Source of the DNA: Mauremys mutica
Taxonomy: Eukaryota; Chordata; Testudines; Geoemydidae
Reading direction: 5' to 3'
Length of the DNA stretch: 64,000 bases
Assembly (NCBI RefSeq): GCF_020497125.1
Contig: NC_059073.1
Span: forward strand, 20,977,225-21,041,224
Shown: piece after piece, positions 1 to 11,356 of the stretch
Layout of the letters: each line of letters starts with the position of its first letter
Position numbering within the stretch: position 1 is the stretch's first letter
The notes under the pieces: model-generated
Database searches by the model: none
What the model was told of the DNA's origin: nothing
What the model saw: the letters and a program-made list of their open reading frames with translations, nothing else
Position numbers and translations under genes: made by a program

Positions 1-1568
1 ATCACAATAATTTGGATTGCAGATTGGGTATGAATTAAACCTATTAAGTAAACTATTATTAACCTGTTTACTGCTTGGTATTTGATTTCAAACTGTCCCC
101 CCATATCTGATCCAGAGTAGTTTTTTCAGGAGTTGTTTGACTTAAGGCTTACAGTTGAGCTAAGGACAAAGTTAGTTTCAGTACAGTGTTAACTCTGATG
201 TCTGATCACAACTTGTATTGAGTAGTCCACAGCAAATTCCCTTATTGCTGTTCTAGAGAAATTTAAATTCTCTAACTTCCATATTTTCGAAGATTTCACT
301 CTTACAAAATCTGTAAACTTTCTCTCAAGGTGTGTAAAAATGTTAGAACAAACTAATGCTGATTCATAAATTATAACTAATCTACGTAAAACATAAGTCT
401 TCACAGACTAAGCATTAAGAAACTTTCTTCAGGTGTAGTTACTTTTATTGGTTAAGATTAGGCTGTTACTCACACATTCTAACTAGCTAAATTACTAGGA
501 GACTCTGCTTGCTAAAGTGACAAGTGCCTGTCATGCTGAACTTCAATTGTAATACATATAGAGATCAAGAACTGATTGACTTGTCCTTCTTAATCTTTAT
601 ATTTTTAAAACTGTATTCCTAGTGGTCCTAGTATTCCTAGTGGTCATCACCTCCTTTATTTGAAATAGTAAGTTGCAAAATTTGACGGCTGACATCTTTC
701 CCTTCAAAGACATGAAGACAAGATAGTTAATGTTCTTTCCCTGAGATCGTCCCCAAAATACTATATGCTACAGATTTCTTATAAACCAAGAGAGTTCTGT
801 GCCTCTGTTTGTCCCCCCCACCCACTCTCAACTCAGTAAACCTAAGATGACTCTTCCCCTGCAAACACTAAAATATAGATCTCTCAGACTTGAAATTGTA
901 GACAACTAAAATTTCAATAAGGCCAAAATGCTATGAGATTTATTTTACATACAGGTTTTTTTGTATAACTTGTTTTCATGAGATAATGGCTGCAATCAAC
1001 TATAAAAGTTAGATCACTATTATTACAGCATCCAAAAACATGCTAGGTGCTTTATAGTACAATAAAGTTAGGATATGATGAGATATGGAAGGAAACAAAG
1101 TGAGGAAGACAGATATTTCAGCATTAAGAAAACTTCAGGCCTGTGCATATACATGACTTGGTGATTCAGTTAAGTTTTGCTAAACTAGGATTTCTTCCTT
1201 TATAAGGGATGGTGCAGAGGCTGTCTTACTTCAGCGGGGTCTCCAGTTCCACCTGGAATGCAGACCACTCCTTGTAACAGCAAGGTGTGTCTGTAATTGA
1301 CAGCACTGGAGACTGAAGCCCTGTACTCTATAGAGTGGAAGCATCATGGTAGAAAAGCAGCATAAGCTTCCCCTGCTGATTACTGCATCAGTCCTGACCT
1401 AAAAGGATTATCTCTAGGGATAAGAAGATAGGCTTGGAGACTGAGCTATCTTAAGCTTGGTCTCTCTGCTGTGTCTGGCAACAAAGGTGCCATTTATAGT
1501 GCTGGCTTTTGTGATCTAGACACCTATGCATTTTGATGGCATCATAAAAATCCTCTACATTGGGAGGA
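1..1568. other. Upstream ASAP1 intron sequence, no gene seen
   Basis: AT-rich sequence with stops in all frames. I see no exon, RNA gene or recognisable repeat. It is presumably intron of ASAP1, because the first recognisable exon (6165) starts in the middle of the PH domain. The exon encoding the first half of the PH domain was looked for across 1-6164 and not found. Confidence 0.6.
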
Positions 1569-1790
1569 TAGACTCATAGACTTTAAGATCAGAAGGGACC
1601 ATTATGATCATCTAGTCTGATCTCCTGCACAATGCAGGCCACAGAATCTCACACATCCACTTCTATAACAAACCCCTAGCCTATGTCTGAGTTATTGAAG
1701 TCCTCAAATTGTGGTTTGAAGACCTCAAGCTGCAGAGAATCCTCCAGCAAGTGACCTGTGCCCCATGCTGCAGAGGAAGGCGAAAAACTT
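1569..1790 (-). mobile_element. CR1-type LINE 3' tail fragment
   Basis: Reverse complement of the 3' end of a CR1-family LINE. The segment begins with a TCATAGACTTTAAGATCAG block and continues through the 'catctagtctgatctcctgcacaatgc' type 3' UTR. The same family is present on the + strand at 52090-52588, and the two copies align end to end in opposite orientation. 5'-truncated, with no coding sequence left. Confidence 0.75.
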
Positions 1791-2486
1791 TAATCATCAC
1801 AGAATATTCATGGCTTTTGTTTTGCCATTTAGCATGTGTTTTGCCAAAGGGAGATAATTTAAAATTGTGATATTGCAGGTCCAGACTGAGAGGCATTGCC
1901 AGAGCTTTGAGAGACAGTTGCACAGTGTTTGCCTCTAAGTCTGGATCTAGTGATGATATTAATTAGATTGCAAGTTCTCAGTGAGACTGCAAGTTCTTTG
2001 TGGCAGGAATAGTCTTCTCAGTGTATAACCACACATCACCTAGTACACCGAGGCCCTGATCTGATTGAAGAGTTTTTTCATCTACTGTAAATTTCCAGCC
2101 CTATCCCTAAAAATGTAAATAAGCCAGTCTGTTATCACAGAGCATGGAGCTACCATTCAAGACATCTGTGTTCAGTGAGACACTTGGGAATTCAGACTCT
2201 GTACCCCCATCAAGACCAGATACTTTTTCATCAATGTCCAGGGTAAGATGTCATCTCTCTTATTACAAGTTTTTTCCTGCTGCCTATTACATAGAGCAAA
2301 ATTCTTATTATGCTGGTCACTTCCTATGTAAGGTGAGTTAGCTGGACAGGGATAGATGAGCGGCCAAATAAATCTTAAAATGAAGGCTTTTAGAGTAGCT
2401 GCAGGGAAGCAAAGTTTGGGACATTGCCAGGAAATAGCTTGTTTGTTCTTTGAGTGCTTGCTCATGTCGATTAAATTCTATCTGTA
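1791..2486. other. Intron sequence, nothing recognised
   Basis: No feature is supported here. Open frames on both strands near 2144-2465 are short, lack family similarity and have no splice-site context matching ASAP1. Confidence 0.5.
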
Positions 2487-3960
2487 GGGTCAGCAGTGGC
2501 TCTCCCTTGAGTGTCGCACTCGTGTATCGGTATATCAGGCACTGCTGGCCCTATGCCCTCTCAGTTCCTTCTGCCCATCTGGGGTGGTTATTTGGAGAGC
2601 CTTTCCTTGCATAGCAAGAGCTAGCAGTTTCGTCTCTTCTAACTTTGAGCCTTAGGGCTTTGTAAATAGTAGTTTATAGTAGTTAGTGTTAAGTAGTTGG
2701 TCAGTATAGTTGGGAGTTAGAATCCCAGCGGGGACTTTGCCCAAGGCAGGGCATGCCCCAGTCTCCGGGGTTTAAGCCCTGCGCAGACTGTAACAGGCCT
2801 GTGCCTGTAAGTGACACCACATCAGCTGCCGCAAGTGCTTGGGGAATCCCGTGGAAGGACAAGCTTCATATTTGTAAAAATTTTCGACCCAGCCCTCAGA
2901 AAGAGCGGGATATTCGTTTGTAGGCTCTCCTCATTGGACGCTGCCCTTTGTCCAGCTTCTGAGCTGTCCTGCCAAGACTCGGCTAGTGCCTCAGCCTTGG
3001 TGTGCAGGGCACCCCCGGCACCGCTTGCCGTTGCTGGTGCCTGGAAAGAAAACGAAGAAGCACGGCTCTCCGGCACTGGGCAAGAAAGGCCATTGGGCAT
3101 CAGGCAAAGGACACAGTTCAGGCCACTCTGGAGCCACTTGGATGTGCCTCCCTGGTTGGGGCCCTTAGCACCTTAAAGGATCCACCACTGACTCCCGGGA
3201 GCGGTAGGGGACCCAAACTTCTGGCAGCATCAGCACCTTCCCAAGCTCCCCACAGCACTGAAAGAACAGAGGCCTGTGTGCCACAGGAAGTGTCAAAGGC
3301 TCCCTATGAGGGCAAGCCAGCCGCTTAGACCCCTCAGAGGGCAATGGAACGCTGCTGATCCCCCAAGACAAGGCAGCGCTCTCCATCTCCGCGCCGCAGA
3401 TCTCTGGTGTTGCAGCTAAGATGCTCTGGGGCTCTCCCATGGTTTCGACATGGATTGCATAGGGAGAGGCGCCGGTCTCCGTACTACCAGCACCGTTTGC
3501 CCTCCCACTGGTCATCCTCTCGGTTCAGATCTCTGTTGCCTGCCCTATGGGAGCGCTACCTGTCGCTATTCTGGTTCCCCCAGCACCAGTCCTCTAAATA
3601 CCAGCACTGATCTTCCCACTCCAAACACTGGTCTCCAATGGTGACGGTCAGCAGGCAGACACAGGCAGCAATGGCCCCACTTTGGTCACCGGAAGACTAT
3701 TTCTTTGGAACGGAAGGGCAGTACAGCCCCTCGCCAAGGCCCCACCAGCATGATTGGCCACCTGAGGCCATGCCAACGTCTACAGTGCCGCCTTGGCAGC
3801 ACGGCCAGTGGCATTATTGGAGTGCGTGGGGCATGCCGGTGATGACGATGCCCCCTTCGCACCACTCATCTGCCACCACTTCACAGCAACATGTGGCAGC
3901 ACCGGGCTCAGTGCATGAGACCTGCTCAGAGGTCGGGGTAGAAGAGAGAGTGCTCACCCC
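2487..3960 (+). mobile_element. DIRS retroelement 5' fragment (degenerate Gag)
   Basis: Five-prime part of a DIRS-type element. It has a left-ITR-like segment with a TATATC box (2531) about 30 bp before TCAGTTCCTT (2561), then a 5' leader and a Gag start near 2754 whose first residues (MPQSPGFKPCADC) match the intact copy at 36190 (MPGAPGFKPCAAC). Further on, an Arg/Ser/His-rich stretch (about 3430-3600) corresponds to the RS domain. The frame is broken by several shifts and stops. RT, RNase H, recombinase and right ITR are missing; sequence after about 3960 is unrelated. Same strand as the other four DIRS copies. Confidence 0.75.
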
Positions 3961-4039
3961 CAAAAAAAACCTATCCCACAGCGGATGTGCTGGTCTGTTC
4001 AGGCCTCTTAAGTGTCATATTGATGGATTTGGCTTCTTT

Positions 4040-4660
4040 TTCTATTGTTCCATGTAACGTTTGTCTAGGTTGCCCTCTTTTTCTCTTCCCAGGTGGTGTC
4101 CATAATATCATTTGATGTGGAAGTTGTGTTGGTGGCATCCTTAAAGTGTGTCCTAAATATGTTCATTGTCATTTTCTTACCATCTTCGGTTCTTTAGATT
4201 TATTTACTCTACTTGGTTTCTGATGTTGCAAGAAACTCTTTCCAATGGACTCTGAACTTCCGCATGCATTCACTTTTTAATGAGTTGATCTTCTTATCAA
4301 TTTCTGCTGCAGATTTCTACAACTCTGCTCTGTAAAGAAGGACTGACGGGGTGGTGTTAAAAAATTTGTATTTTTGTATCAATGCCAATTGTGCTACTTT
4401 TTCTAAATCTTTTCGAGTTTGTGAAAGTCGTTTGCTGCTTTTGATATTCATTGCTTTATATCTAACATGGTGTCGCCATCATTGCACATCTCACTCACTA
4501 GATATGTAAAATGACTGACTTCTTCGAGTGTCACATTTTGCTCTGATGGTTGCTCTCGGGATGTTGATGGCCAAATATTTTGTCTTCCTCTTGTTGATAA
4601 ACTTGTTTTGCAGTGTCTGCCAAAATCTGCGTCTCTTCTTCCATTAAGCAATATGTTGAA
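4040..4660 (-). pseudogene. Non-LTR retrotransposon ORF2 C-terminal remnant
   Basis: On the minus strand, a broken reading frame has the C-terminal signature of LINE reverse transcriptases: a segment like 'FTYLVSEMCNDGDT' (about 4480-4530) and further on 'LGHTLRMPP' followed by 'WTPPGKRKRA' (about 4082-4160). This arrangement is typical of RTE/jockey-like ORF2 ends. The frame has many stops and shifts. The clade is uncertain. It abuts the truncated end of the DIRS fragment. Confidence 0.5.
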
Positions 4661-5299
4661 CGCAGGAGGATGTCATCAGCAGAACCAAGATTGCCCAGTT
4701 ATACAAGTATAATGTGGTATATTTTATAAAATAGCAAAATCTTAATAAACTTCACTAAGCATCTGCTACATTTTTCTGAGAAATGGTTATTATACAATGT
4801 GTGGATTAGCAAAATTCTATTATAGTTTGGGGAGTGGGAAATGGAGAAATCATCCTTCCTAAATCTAATCCATCTTTTTGGTTTAGTTTTGCTTTCATGC
4901 TCTGTGGGGGATGAAAGGGATGTTAACTGTGGATATTTTGAGACCCATGTAATATGCTTCTTGAAGGTCCCCTAACTTGTTCTTGCATTTGATTTGAAGC
5001 CTTATTCTCTACATGTGACTTGAGCATTCACATTTAATACCACTTTTTAATGACCATAAGCCTGGTGGCAGCTCTTCTGGTCATTATTTTATTTACAATA
5101 TTTAGGACTACAGGGGACAACCAAAGCCTTTTTGGTGGTAGTTCACTCAAACAAGGTTTGTTTAAACTTACTGCACGTACCCTGAGAAGTATTTTGAAAG
5201 CTGACAGAGATGCTAGATCTTGAGGATTTGGGTACAGAAGAGTTTCAATATAGATCAATGAAAAGATGTATTGTGTTTCCTGTGTGCTCATATTAGCCC

Positions 5300-5398
5300 G
5301 TTCAGGAAGGTACTTAAACATACTTCGATCATGTGAGTAGTCAGTTGAGGGCAATGGATACATTAAAGCTAGGCATATGCTTAAGTACCTTCCTGAAC
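5300..5398. repeat. 18-bp perfect inverted repeat (MITE-like core)
   Basis: GTTCAGGAAGGTACTTAA at 5300-5317 is exactly complementary to 5381-5398, with a 63-bp loop. Such 'TTAAGTACCTTCCTGAAC' palindromes are typical of short foldback DNA elements in reptile genomes (recollection). Terminal repeats and a target duplication were not identified. Confidence 0.5.
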
Positions 5399-5517
5399 CA
5401 GAGACACAGTCAGGTAAGTGAAAGTATAGAAAAAATATTTAACAAAGCACATTATGAATACATGTTTACTAAAACAGTGGTCAGCAATAATCCCTTCTGG
5501 ATTTACACAGGATCTAC

Positions 5518-5636
5518 ATGGGTATTCACCCACGAAAGCTCATGCTGCAAAACGTCTGTTAGTCTATAAGGTGCCACAGGATTCTTTGCTGCTTCTACAG
5601 AACCAGACTAACACGGCTACCCCTCTGATACATTCA
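5518..5636 (+). mobile_element. Penelope-like retroelement 3' fragment
   Basis: Carries a stem (TGGGT-ATTC-ACCCA) followed by CGAAAGC, then the 'GTTAGTCTATAAGGTGCCAC' block and the 'CAGACTAACACGGCTACCC' tail. The same blocks recur at 59223-59286, and related ones at 27078 and 28438. The hairpin followed by GAAA resembles the 3' half of a hammerhead ribozyme core, as known from Penelope-like elements. The 5' core is missing here. The family assignment rests on memory of the consensus. Confidence 0.5.
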
Positions 5637-6164
5637 GCTCAACCACCAAAACTAGTTGGAAAAACAGAGCCAGCCTGTATAGTTAATTTGGTTTCACCTC
5701 CTCTTTACCAGTTAGTTGAAGAAATGACACCAGAAAGGGAAATGTGTGTATTTATGTACTGTGTGTACCGGTATATATTTATCAAGATAGTTTTGTTACT
5801 TTTTAGCTATTTTCAATTACTCGTATGAAATAAAATGCAAGGAAAATGTAAGCATTCATATATATATATTCATTATGTAACACAAAAATGCTTAGTTATA
5901 ACAATTGGATCTTTGTGTTATTAAACACAACAGGAAAATTAAATATTGGGACTTTTTAAAAAAAAAATCTTTATTTCTTCAGACACTTCTGAAATTACCA
6001 AAAAAAATGAATTGCCAAAAAGGGGCTTATGTTATTCTTGTACTCCTCCATCCATACTGATAAAAATGTGATTATAGCCATACATAAAAGGAATGGAAAA
6101 AATATCTTTCAGTGGGAAAAGGGCCCTAAATCAAGACTGCTATAGGTAATTTTTTTTTCTTTAG

Positions 6165-6252
6165 TCCAACAGGCAACCTGCCAAACTGAATTTACTAACC
6201 TGCCAAGTGAAGCCAAATGCAGAAGATAAGAAGTCTTTTGATCTGATATCAC
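6165..6252 (+). CDS. ASAP1: ASAP1 exon, PH domain (second half, part 1)
   Basis: Encodes SNRQPAKLNLLTCQVKPNAE followed by DKKSFDLIS. This is the part of the ASAP1 pleckstrin-homology domain that binds phosphoinositides and stimulates the adjacent GAP domain. Acceptor is tttctttag before 6165; donor is GTATGT at 6253. 88 nt: 29 codons plus one base, completed as His by the next exon. It is the first ASAP1 exon I can identify in the window. The paralogue call (ASAP1 rather than ASAP2 or ASAP3) comes from the sequence of this and the later exons. Confidence 0.93.
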
Positions 6253-6769
6253 GTATGTGACATTTTAAGTGAATAAATATTTATACCATTCATTATCAAC
6301 TAGTCCATTGGCTGGGATTTTACAGAATGTTATTGTATAGCAAAATAATTACAATGTTCTGTTTTAACTAGAAATGAGTCTAAAGTGCAAAATTAAGCTC
6401 CTAATCCAAACTTCTACAAAATTTTGTGGATATTTGGATTCAACTCTGATTTTGACTCAAGGACCATGACTATATACATCTTCCTATGGAAAGTTTTCTA
6501 ATATCTATATTGTGTATCTGTTGCAAACCATAAGATGCACTGTGCACAAAATTAACTGTTATGAAGAGCAGCAACTATGCGTGAACGTGCTTGCTTAGAT
6601 TCAGTCAGGTAATTATTCTGCATTTTTAACAGTCTATCAGTCCTTGATCAAAATACCCCCTATACTGTGTGTGGAACTTCACTTTCATCTCCTTCATAAA
6701 AGATAGCCTTTAACCATTCAGTAATACCTGTGCCTGTCTATCTTGCATTGTGTCATAGATAGGGATCGG

Positions 6770-7012
6770 TGTTTGTCATGGAAGTCACAGATTCCCTGAC
6801 TTTCTACGACCTCCTTGACTTCTACAGCGGCCAGTGTGGCTGACCCTAGGGCTGCCAAAGCAGTCCCCTGGGGTGTGCCCCCCGTAGCAGCAGCTGCCCC
6901 AAGATTTAGTCGGGGTATTTATAGTATAAGTCATGGACAGATCCGGGGCCTGAATTTTTGTTTTTTGCCCATGACCTGTCTGTGACTTTTACTAAAAATA
7001 CCCATGACTAAA
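6770..7012. repeat. Foldback DNA element with ~50-bp arms
   Basis: Sequence at about 6906-6957 (TTTAGTCGGGGTATTTATAG...) is the inverted, slightly diverged copy of about 6962-7010 (...AAAAATACCCATGACTAAA). The preceding 'gtcatggaagtcacagattcc...gacttctacagcggccagtgtggctgaccc' block belongs to the same dispersed repeat in my recollection. No coding capacity, and an intronic location. Exact ends and target duplication were not resolved. Confidence 0.55.
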
Positions 7013-7618
7013 TCCTAGCCTTAGTCATAGAAATTAATTTTGATTGTGATAAAAACAATAACATTTTCTTTGTATTGATTTTATTTTTTCCAAACAAAAT
7101 GTACCTATTTGGGGCTAATTTTGCCCTAATTTTGTCTTGTGCAACTCCTTTTACTTCAAAGGGGATTGTACAAGGCAGAATATGCCCCATATCGTGTTTT
7201 TCTATGGATTCTATAAAAACAGGGGGTCTGTTTTCAACAAATTGACTAAGATGTGGCATAAAATTGAATAAAATATGCTGGCTGTACAAAAAAAAAAGTA
7301 AGTGAATTTAATGTAACTCAAAAACTGTACTGCCTCAACTCTTCTGTATTCCATTAACTATCAGTCACCAGATCCTCATTTGATACAAATGACTTATACT
7401 GTCAACAATTCTGTTTCTTTATTTTAAAAGTTCCGTTGCTTTATTAAAAAGTTAGTAACTGAAAATAGAGATGTCATAGGTTTACTGACATGTTAGCACA
7501 TGTCCTTACTTGCTGAATATATTTTGGTAACAGATGCTGTTTTGGCATCTTAAAATTAATTTAAAATCTGTCAGATGTGTTCAACATTAGAAAGATTTTT
7601 TGTTTGTTTGTATTTCAG

Positions 7619-7667
7619 ATAACAGAACATACCACTTTCAGGCGGAGGATGAGCAAGAGTATATAGC
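7619..7667 (+). CDS. ASAP1: ASAP1 exon, PH domain (part 2)
   Basis: Encodes (H)NRTYHFQAEDEQEYIA, the last strand and start of the C-terminal helix of the PH domain. 49 nt, entering in phase 1 and leaving in phase 2. Acceptor is ttgtatttcag; donor is GTAAGA. The Ala codon is completed by the next exon 14.1 kb downstream. The phases agree with 6165-6252 and 21748-21911, which supports both boundaries despite the exon's small size. Confidence 0.93.
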
Positions 7668-8249
7668 GTAAGAATGTTTACACTGTCATCAAGATATTTT
7701 TAAATTTGTATCTAGAAATATGCAAAACGTATCACTGGCAAAACTACTTTTGTTCAATTAGAGGAAAAACACTTTATGCCTTTGTTCCTTGGATTTTTTG
7801 CTACACTGAAAGTCATAAGTGAAAACTGCCATTCATCAGAGTGAAGAGTGGTAAGGGTTACAAAAGGTTTGAAGCCTACAAACTCCATGGATGGGAAGGG
7901 GGGGCGGAAGGAGACAGTAGAATAATTATCTGTACCCTATCTCACCATTTTCACTGCAGAAAAAAAACTATATCTGCCACTTTAGATGTAGAGTATGGTA
8001 CTGGAAATGGGAGACAGAAAATACCTTCTCTTTGAGTCTTAATATACTTTGGAATCTAGTAATTTACATTAGTTACTTTATTAATGCAATTACTTGCCCC
8101 CATAGATTATTTCAGTACATTTACTCATCTACTTGCCAATGCAGAACTCTCCCTTACTTTCTAGTGTTCTCTTATTCACATTCCTGTTTGTCTTTTGCAT
8201 ATTGCTTTTGATAGCCATAGGGCTTTGATAGCAGTGTGGTTGTGTAGAA

Positions 8250-8652
8250 CAGTGGCTCTCAAACCTTTCTAGATTACTGTACCCATTTCAGGAGTCTGAT
8301 TTGTCTTGCATACCCCAAGTTTCACCTCACTTAAAAACTACTTGATTACAAAGTCAGACATAAAAATACAAAAGTGTCACAGCACACTGTTACTGAAAAA
8401 TGTCTTAGTTTCTCATTTTTACTATATAATTATAAAATAAATTAATTGGAATATAAATATTGAACTTACATTTCAGTGTATAGAATATAGAGAAATATAA
8501 ACAGGTCACTGTCTGTATGATATGTAGTTTGTACTGACTTTGCTAGTGCTTTTTATGTCACATGTTATAAAACTAGGCAAATATCTAGATGAGTTGATGA
8601 ACCCCCTGGAAGATCTCTGTGTACCCCCAGGGGTATGCATACTCCTGCACTG
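8250..8652. mobile_element. hAT-type non-autonomous DNA transposon
   Basis: Begins CAGTGGCTCTCAAACC (the CAGNGGTTCTCAA-type terminus of hAT elements) and ends '...cccccaggggtatgcatactcctgcactg', a mutated inverted terminus. The flanking octamers GTGTAGAA (8242-8249) and CTGTAGAA (8653-8660) match at 7 of 8 positions, as expected for a hAT target duplication. The interior is AT-rich and non-coding. Confidence 0.75.
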
Positions 8653-9625
8653 CTGTAGAACATTGCACTCCACTGCCTCCTGACAATTCCAGTAAGAAAG
8701 CTGGTGGTGGAATGCCCAGACTGAGGTCTGGTGCCCGCCTGCCTCCCTCCTTTCAGCTTCACTGTTCCTTACCTGCTCATCTGTATTCTAGTTTAACACC
8801 AGATTGCTTCTTGTATGCTTGCTGTCTTGTATTTGAGAAGCCTTTACAGCTAATTGGCAGGTGGAGAAGTAGGTGACATAGGGAAACAGTGGTTTAGAGG
8901 CCCATTCACAGACAGGGAGTGAGCAGGGAAGGAGCTGCACTTTGCACAGTCCTACAGATTGTGAAAGATGACTGTTCTGTTATGTTTACAGCTGACTTTG
9001 CACATTGTCTGTTTTCTCTTGATTTGTTGGGTGAGAAGAAAATAATGCCATTTAAAATATTTAGTCAGCAATGTCCTTGATGCACAATTGATCTTGAAAT
9101 ATTTGCCATAAATTTGCTTTTACTATATTTGTTTATTTGAAAGATAAAGCTATATTTAATTCTTTATTAGTCTTTGCATTTTGAGACCCAGTCATTTAAA
9201 GTAGTTATTTTGTTACTGCAGATATTTTCTCCTCTGATGATTTTGTCAGACTAGTTTGAGATCCCACAATGATTTTATTTCCTGTAAGCTTCAGTACGTT
9301 TTATCAGAATAAAAGAATACGGTTCAACTTCAGTAGCTGAGAGAATGAATTTGTTCTGGAGTATTTTTTTAATATTGTTGTTGATAAATGGAACTTCTTA
9401 GACCTACTAATAGACTTGAGAAGTTTACTGGATTTAGAGGTAGTTGATGAAAACTAATGACACATTGCTTGTTTTGGAAATAAAACCCACTCTAAACTAC
9501 AACAAATTCCTATAGTTCTGCTTATTCAAGTGCTGTGTGTTTTGGGCAAGTACTTATGAGTGACCCAAGTAACATTACATATGTCTGTGTAATTTTGCGG
9601 ATTTGATCGGTGATACAGCTGTTTC

Positions 9626-9679
9626 CAAGTCTAATGTATCTTTTTTGTGATGGGGCAACCAGATCTGCAGGCAGTGTTC
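9626..9679 (-). mobile_element. CR1-B minus-strand LINE, 3'-side stub
   Basis: The minus strand reads (F)[19 protein letters not shown], the CR1 ORF2 segment that normally follows 'VYPHLE'. The matching 5' side resumes at 11357 ('...KSMVYPHLE'), so this stub and the segment from 11357 are one minus-strand CR1 split by the plus-strand CR1 at 9680. TGTTC is found at both edges (9675-9679 and 11352-11356). Confidence 0.7.
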
Positions 9680-10320
9680 GAATACTGTGTACAGATGTGG
9701 TCTCCTCACCTAAAAAAAGATACTCTAGCACTAGAAAAGGTTCAGAAAAGGGCAACTAAAATGATTAGGGGTTTGGAGAGGGTCCCATACGAGGAAAGAT
9801 TAAAGAGGCTAGGGCTCTTCAGCTTGGAAAAGAGGAGACTAAGGGGGGATATGATAGAGGTATATAAAATCATGAGTGATGTTGAGAAAGTGGATAAGGA
9901 AAAGTTATTTACTTATTCCCATAATACAAGAACTAGGGGTCACCAAATGAAATTAATAGGCAGCAGGTTTAAAACAAATAAAAGGAAGTTCTTCTTCACG
10001 CAGCGCACAGTCAACTTGTGGAACTCCTTACCTGAGGAGGTTGTGAAGGCTAGGACTATAACAATGTTTAAAAGGGAACTGGATAAATTCATGGTGGCTA
10101 AGTCCATAAATGGCTATTAGCCAGGATGGGTAAAGAATGGTGTCCCTTGCCTCTGTTCGTCAGAGGATGGAGATGGATGGCAGGAGAGAGATCACTTGAT
10201 CATTGCCTGTTAGGTTCACTCCATCTGGGGCACCTGGCATTGGCCACTGTTGGTAGACAGATACTGGGCTAGATGGACCTTTGGTCTGACCCGGTACGGC
10301 CATTCTTATGTTCTTATGTT
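9680..10320 (+). mobile_element. 5'-truncated CR1 LINE, plus strand (ORF2 end and 3' UTR)
   Basis: Open frame to 10120 encodes the CR1 ORF2 C-terminus: [14 protein letters not shown], then [36 protein letters not shown], and a terminal [10 protein letters not shown] block. It is followed by a typical 3' UTR ('gggctagatggacctttggtctgaccc') and a (TTCTTATG)n tail. The frame is unbroken over 140 residues, so this is a fairly recent copy. The tail repeat recurs at 11343-11356, after CR1-A, showing that CR1-A inserted in it. The 3' UTR is shared with 50033-50268. Confidence 0.88.
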
Positions 10321-10324
10321 ATGT

Positions 10325-11340
10325 TCATAGAATCATAGAATCTCAGGGTTGGAAGGGACCTCAGGAGGTCATCTAGTCCAACCCCCTGCTCAAAGTAGGA
10401 CCAAACCCAACTAAATCATCCCAGCCAGGGCTTTGTCAAGCCTCACCTTAAAAACCTCTAAGGAAGGAGATTCCACTACCTCCCTAGGTAACCCTTTCCA
10501 GTTCTTCACCACCCTACTAGTGAAAAAGTTTTTCCTAATATCCAACCTAAACCTCCCCCTCTGCAACTTGAGACCATTACTCCTTGTTCTGTCATCTTCT
10601 ACCACTGAGAACAGTCTAGATCCATCCTCTTTGGAACCCCCTTTCAGGTAGTTGAAAGCAGCTATCAAATCCCCCCTCATTCTTCTCTTCTGCAGACTAA
10701 ACAATCCCAGTTCCCTCAGCCTCTCCTCATAAGTCATGTGCTCCAGCCCCCTAATCATTTTTGTTGCCCTCCGCTGGACTCTCTCCAATTTATCCACATC
10801 CTTCTTGTAGTGTGGGGCCCAAAACTGGACACAGTACTCCAAATGAGGCCTCACCAGTGCTGAGTAGAGGGGAATGATCACATCCCTCGATCTGCTGGAA
10901 ATGCCCCTACTTATACAACCCAAAATGCCATTAGCCTTCTTGGCAACAAGGGCACACTGTTGACTCATATTCAGCTTTTCGTCCACCGTAACCCCTAGGT
11001 CCTTTTCTGCAGAACTGCTGCCCAGCCATTCGGTCCCATGTAGCAGTGCATGGGATTCTTCCGTCCTAAGTGCAGGACTCTGCACTCGTCCTTGTTGAAC
11101 CTCATCATATTTCTTTTGGCCCAATCCTCTAATTGTCTAGGTCCCTCTGTATCCTATCCCTACCCTCCAGCGTATCAACCACTCCTCCCAGTTTAGTGTC
11201 ATCTGCAAACTTGCTAAGGGTGCAGTCCACACCATCCTCCAGATCGTTAATGAAGATATTGAATAAAACCGGCCCCAGCACCGACCCTTGGGGCACTCCA
11301 CTTGATACCAGCTGCCAACTAGACATGGAACCATTGATCA
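10325..11340 (-). pseudogene. CR1-A LINE, minus strand, 5'-truncated (RT end to 3' tail)
   Basis: On the minus strand the copy starts inside the reverse transcriptase. It reads [20 protein letters not shown], then FADDTKL (the catalytic FADD box), then after a frameshift near 11125 [39 protein letters not shown] and [20 protein letters not shown], ending with an ATTCTATGATTCTATGA tail at 10325. Two frames are needed to read it, so it is inactive. It inserted into the (TTCTTATG)n tail of the plus-strand CR1, leaving tail repeats on both sides. Confidence 0.88.
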
Positions 11341-11356
11341 CTATGTTCTTATGTTC

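Noticed and set aside
2144..2341. Plus-strand open frame with a donor-like CAGGGTAAG at about 2238
   Set aside because: No match to ASAP1 or any family, no acceptor of quality, and no phase agreement with the next exon.
1..6164. Exon for the first half of the ASAP1 PH domain
   Set aside because: Looked for KKSDGIRKVWQRR-like coding with splice sites. None was seen; it may lie upstream or be too diverged to see by eye.
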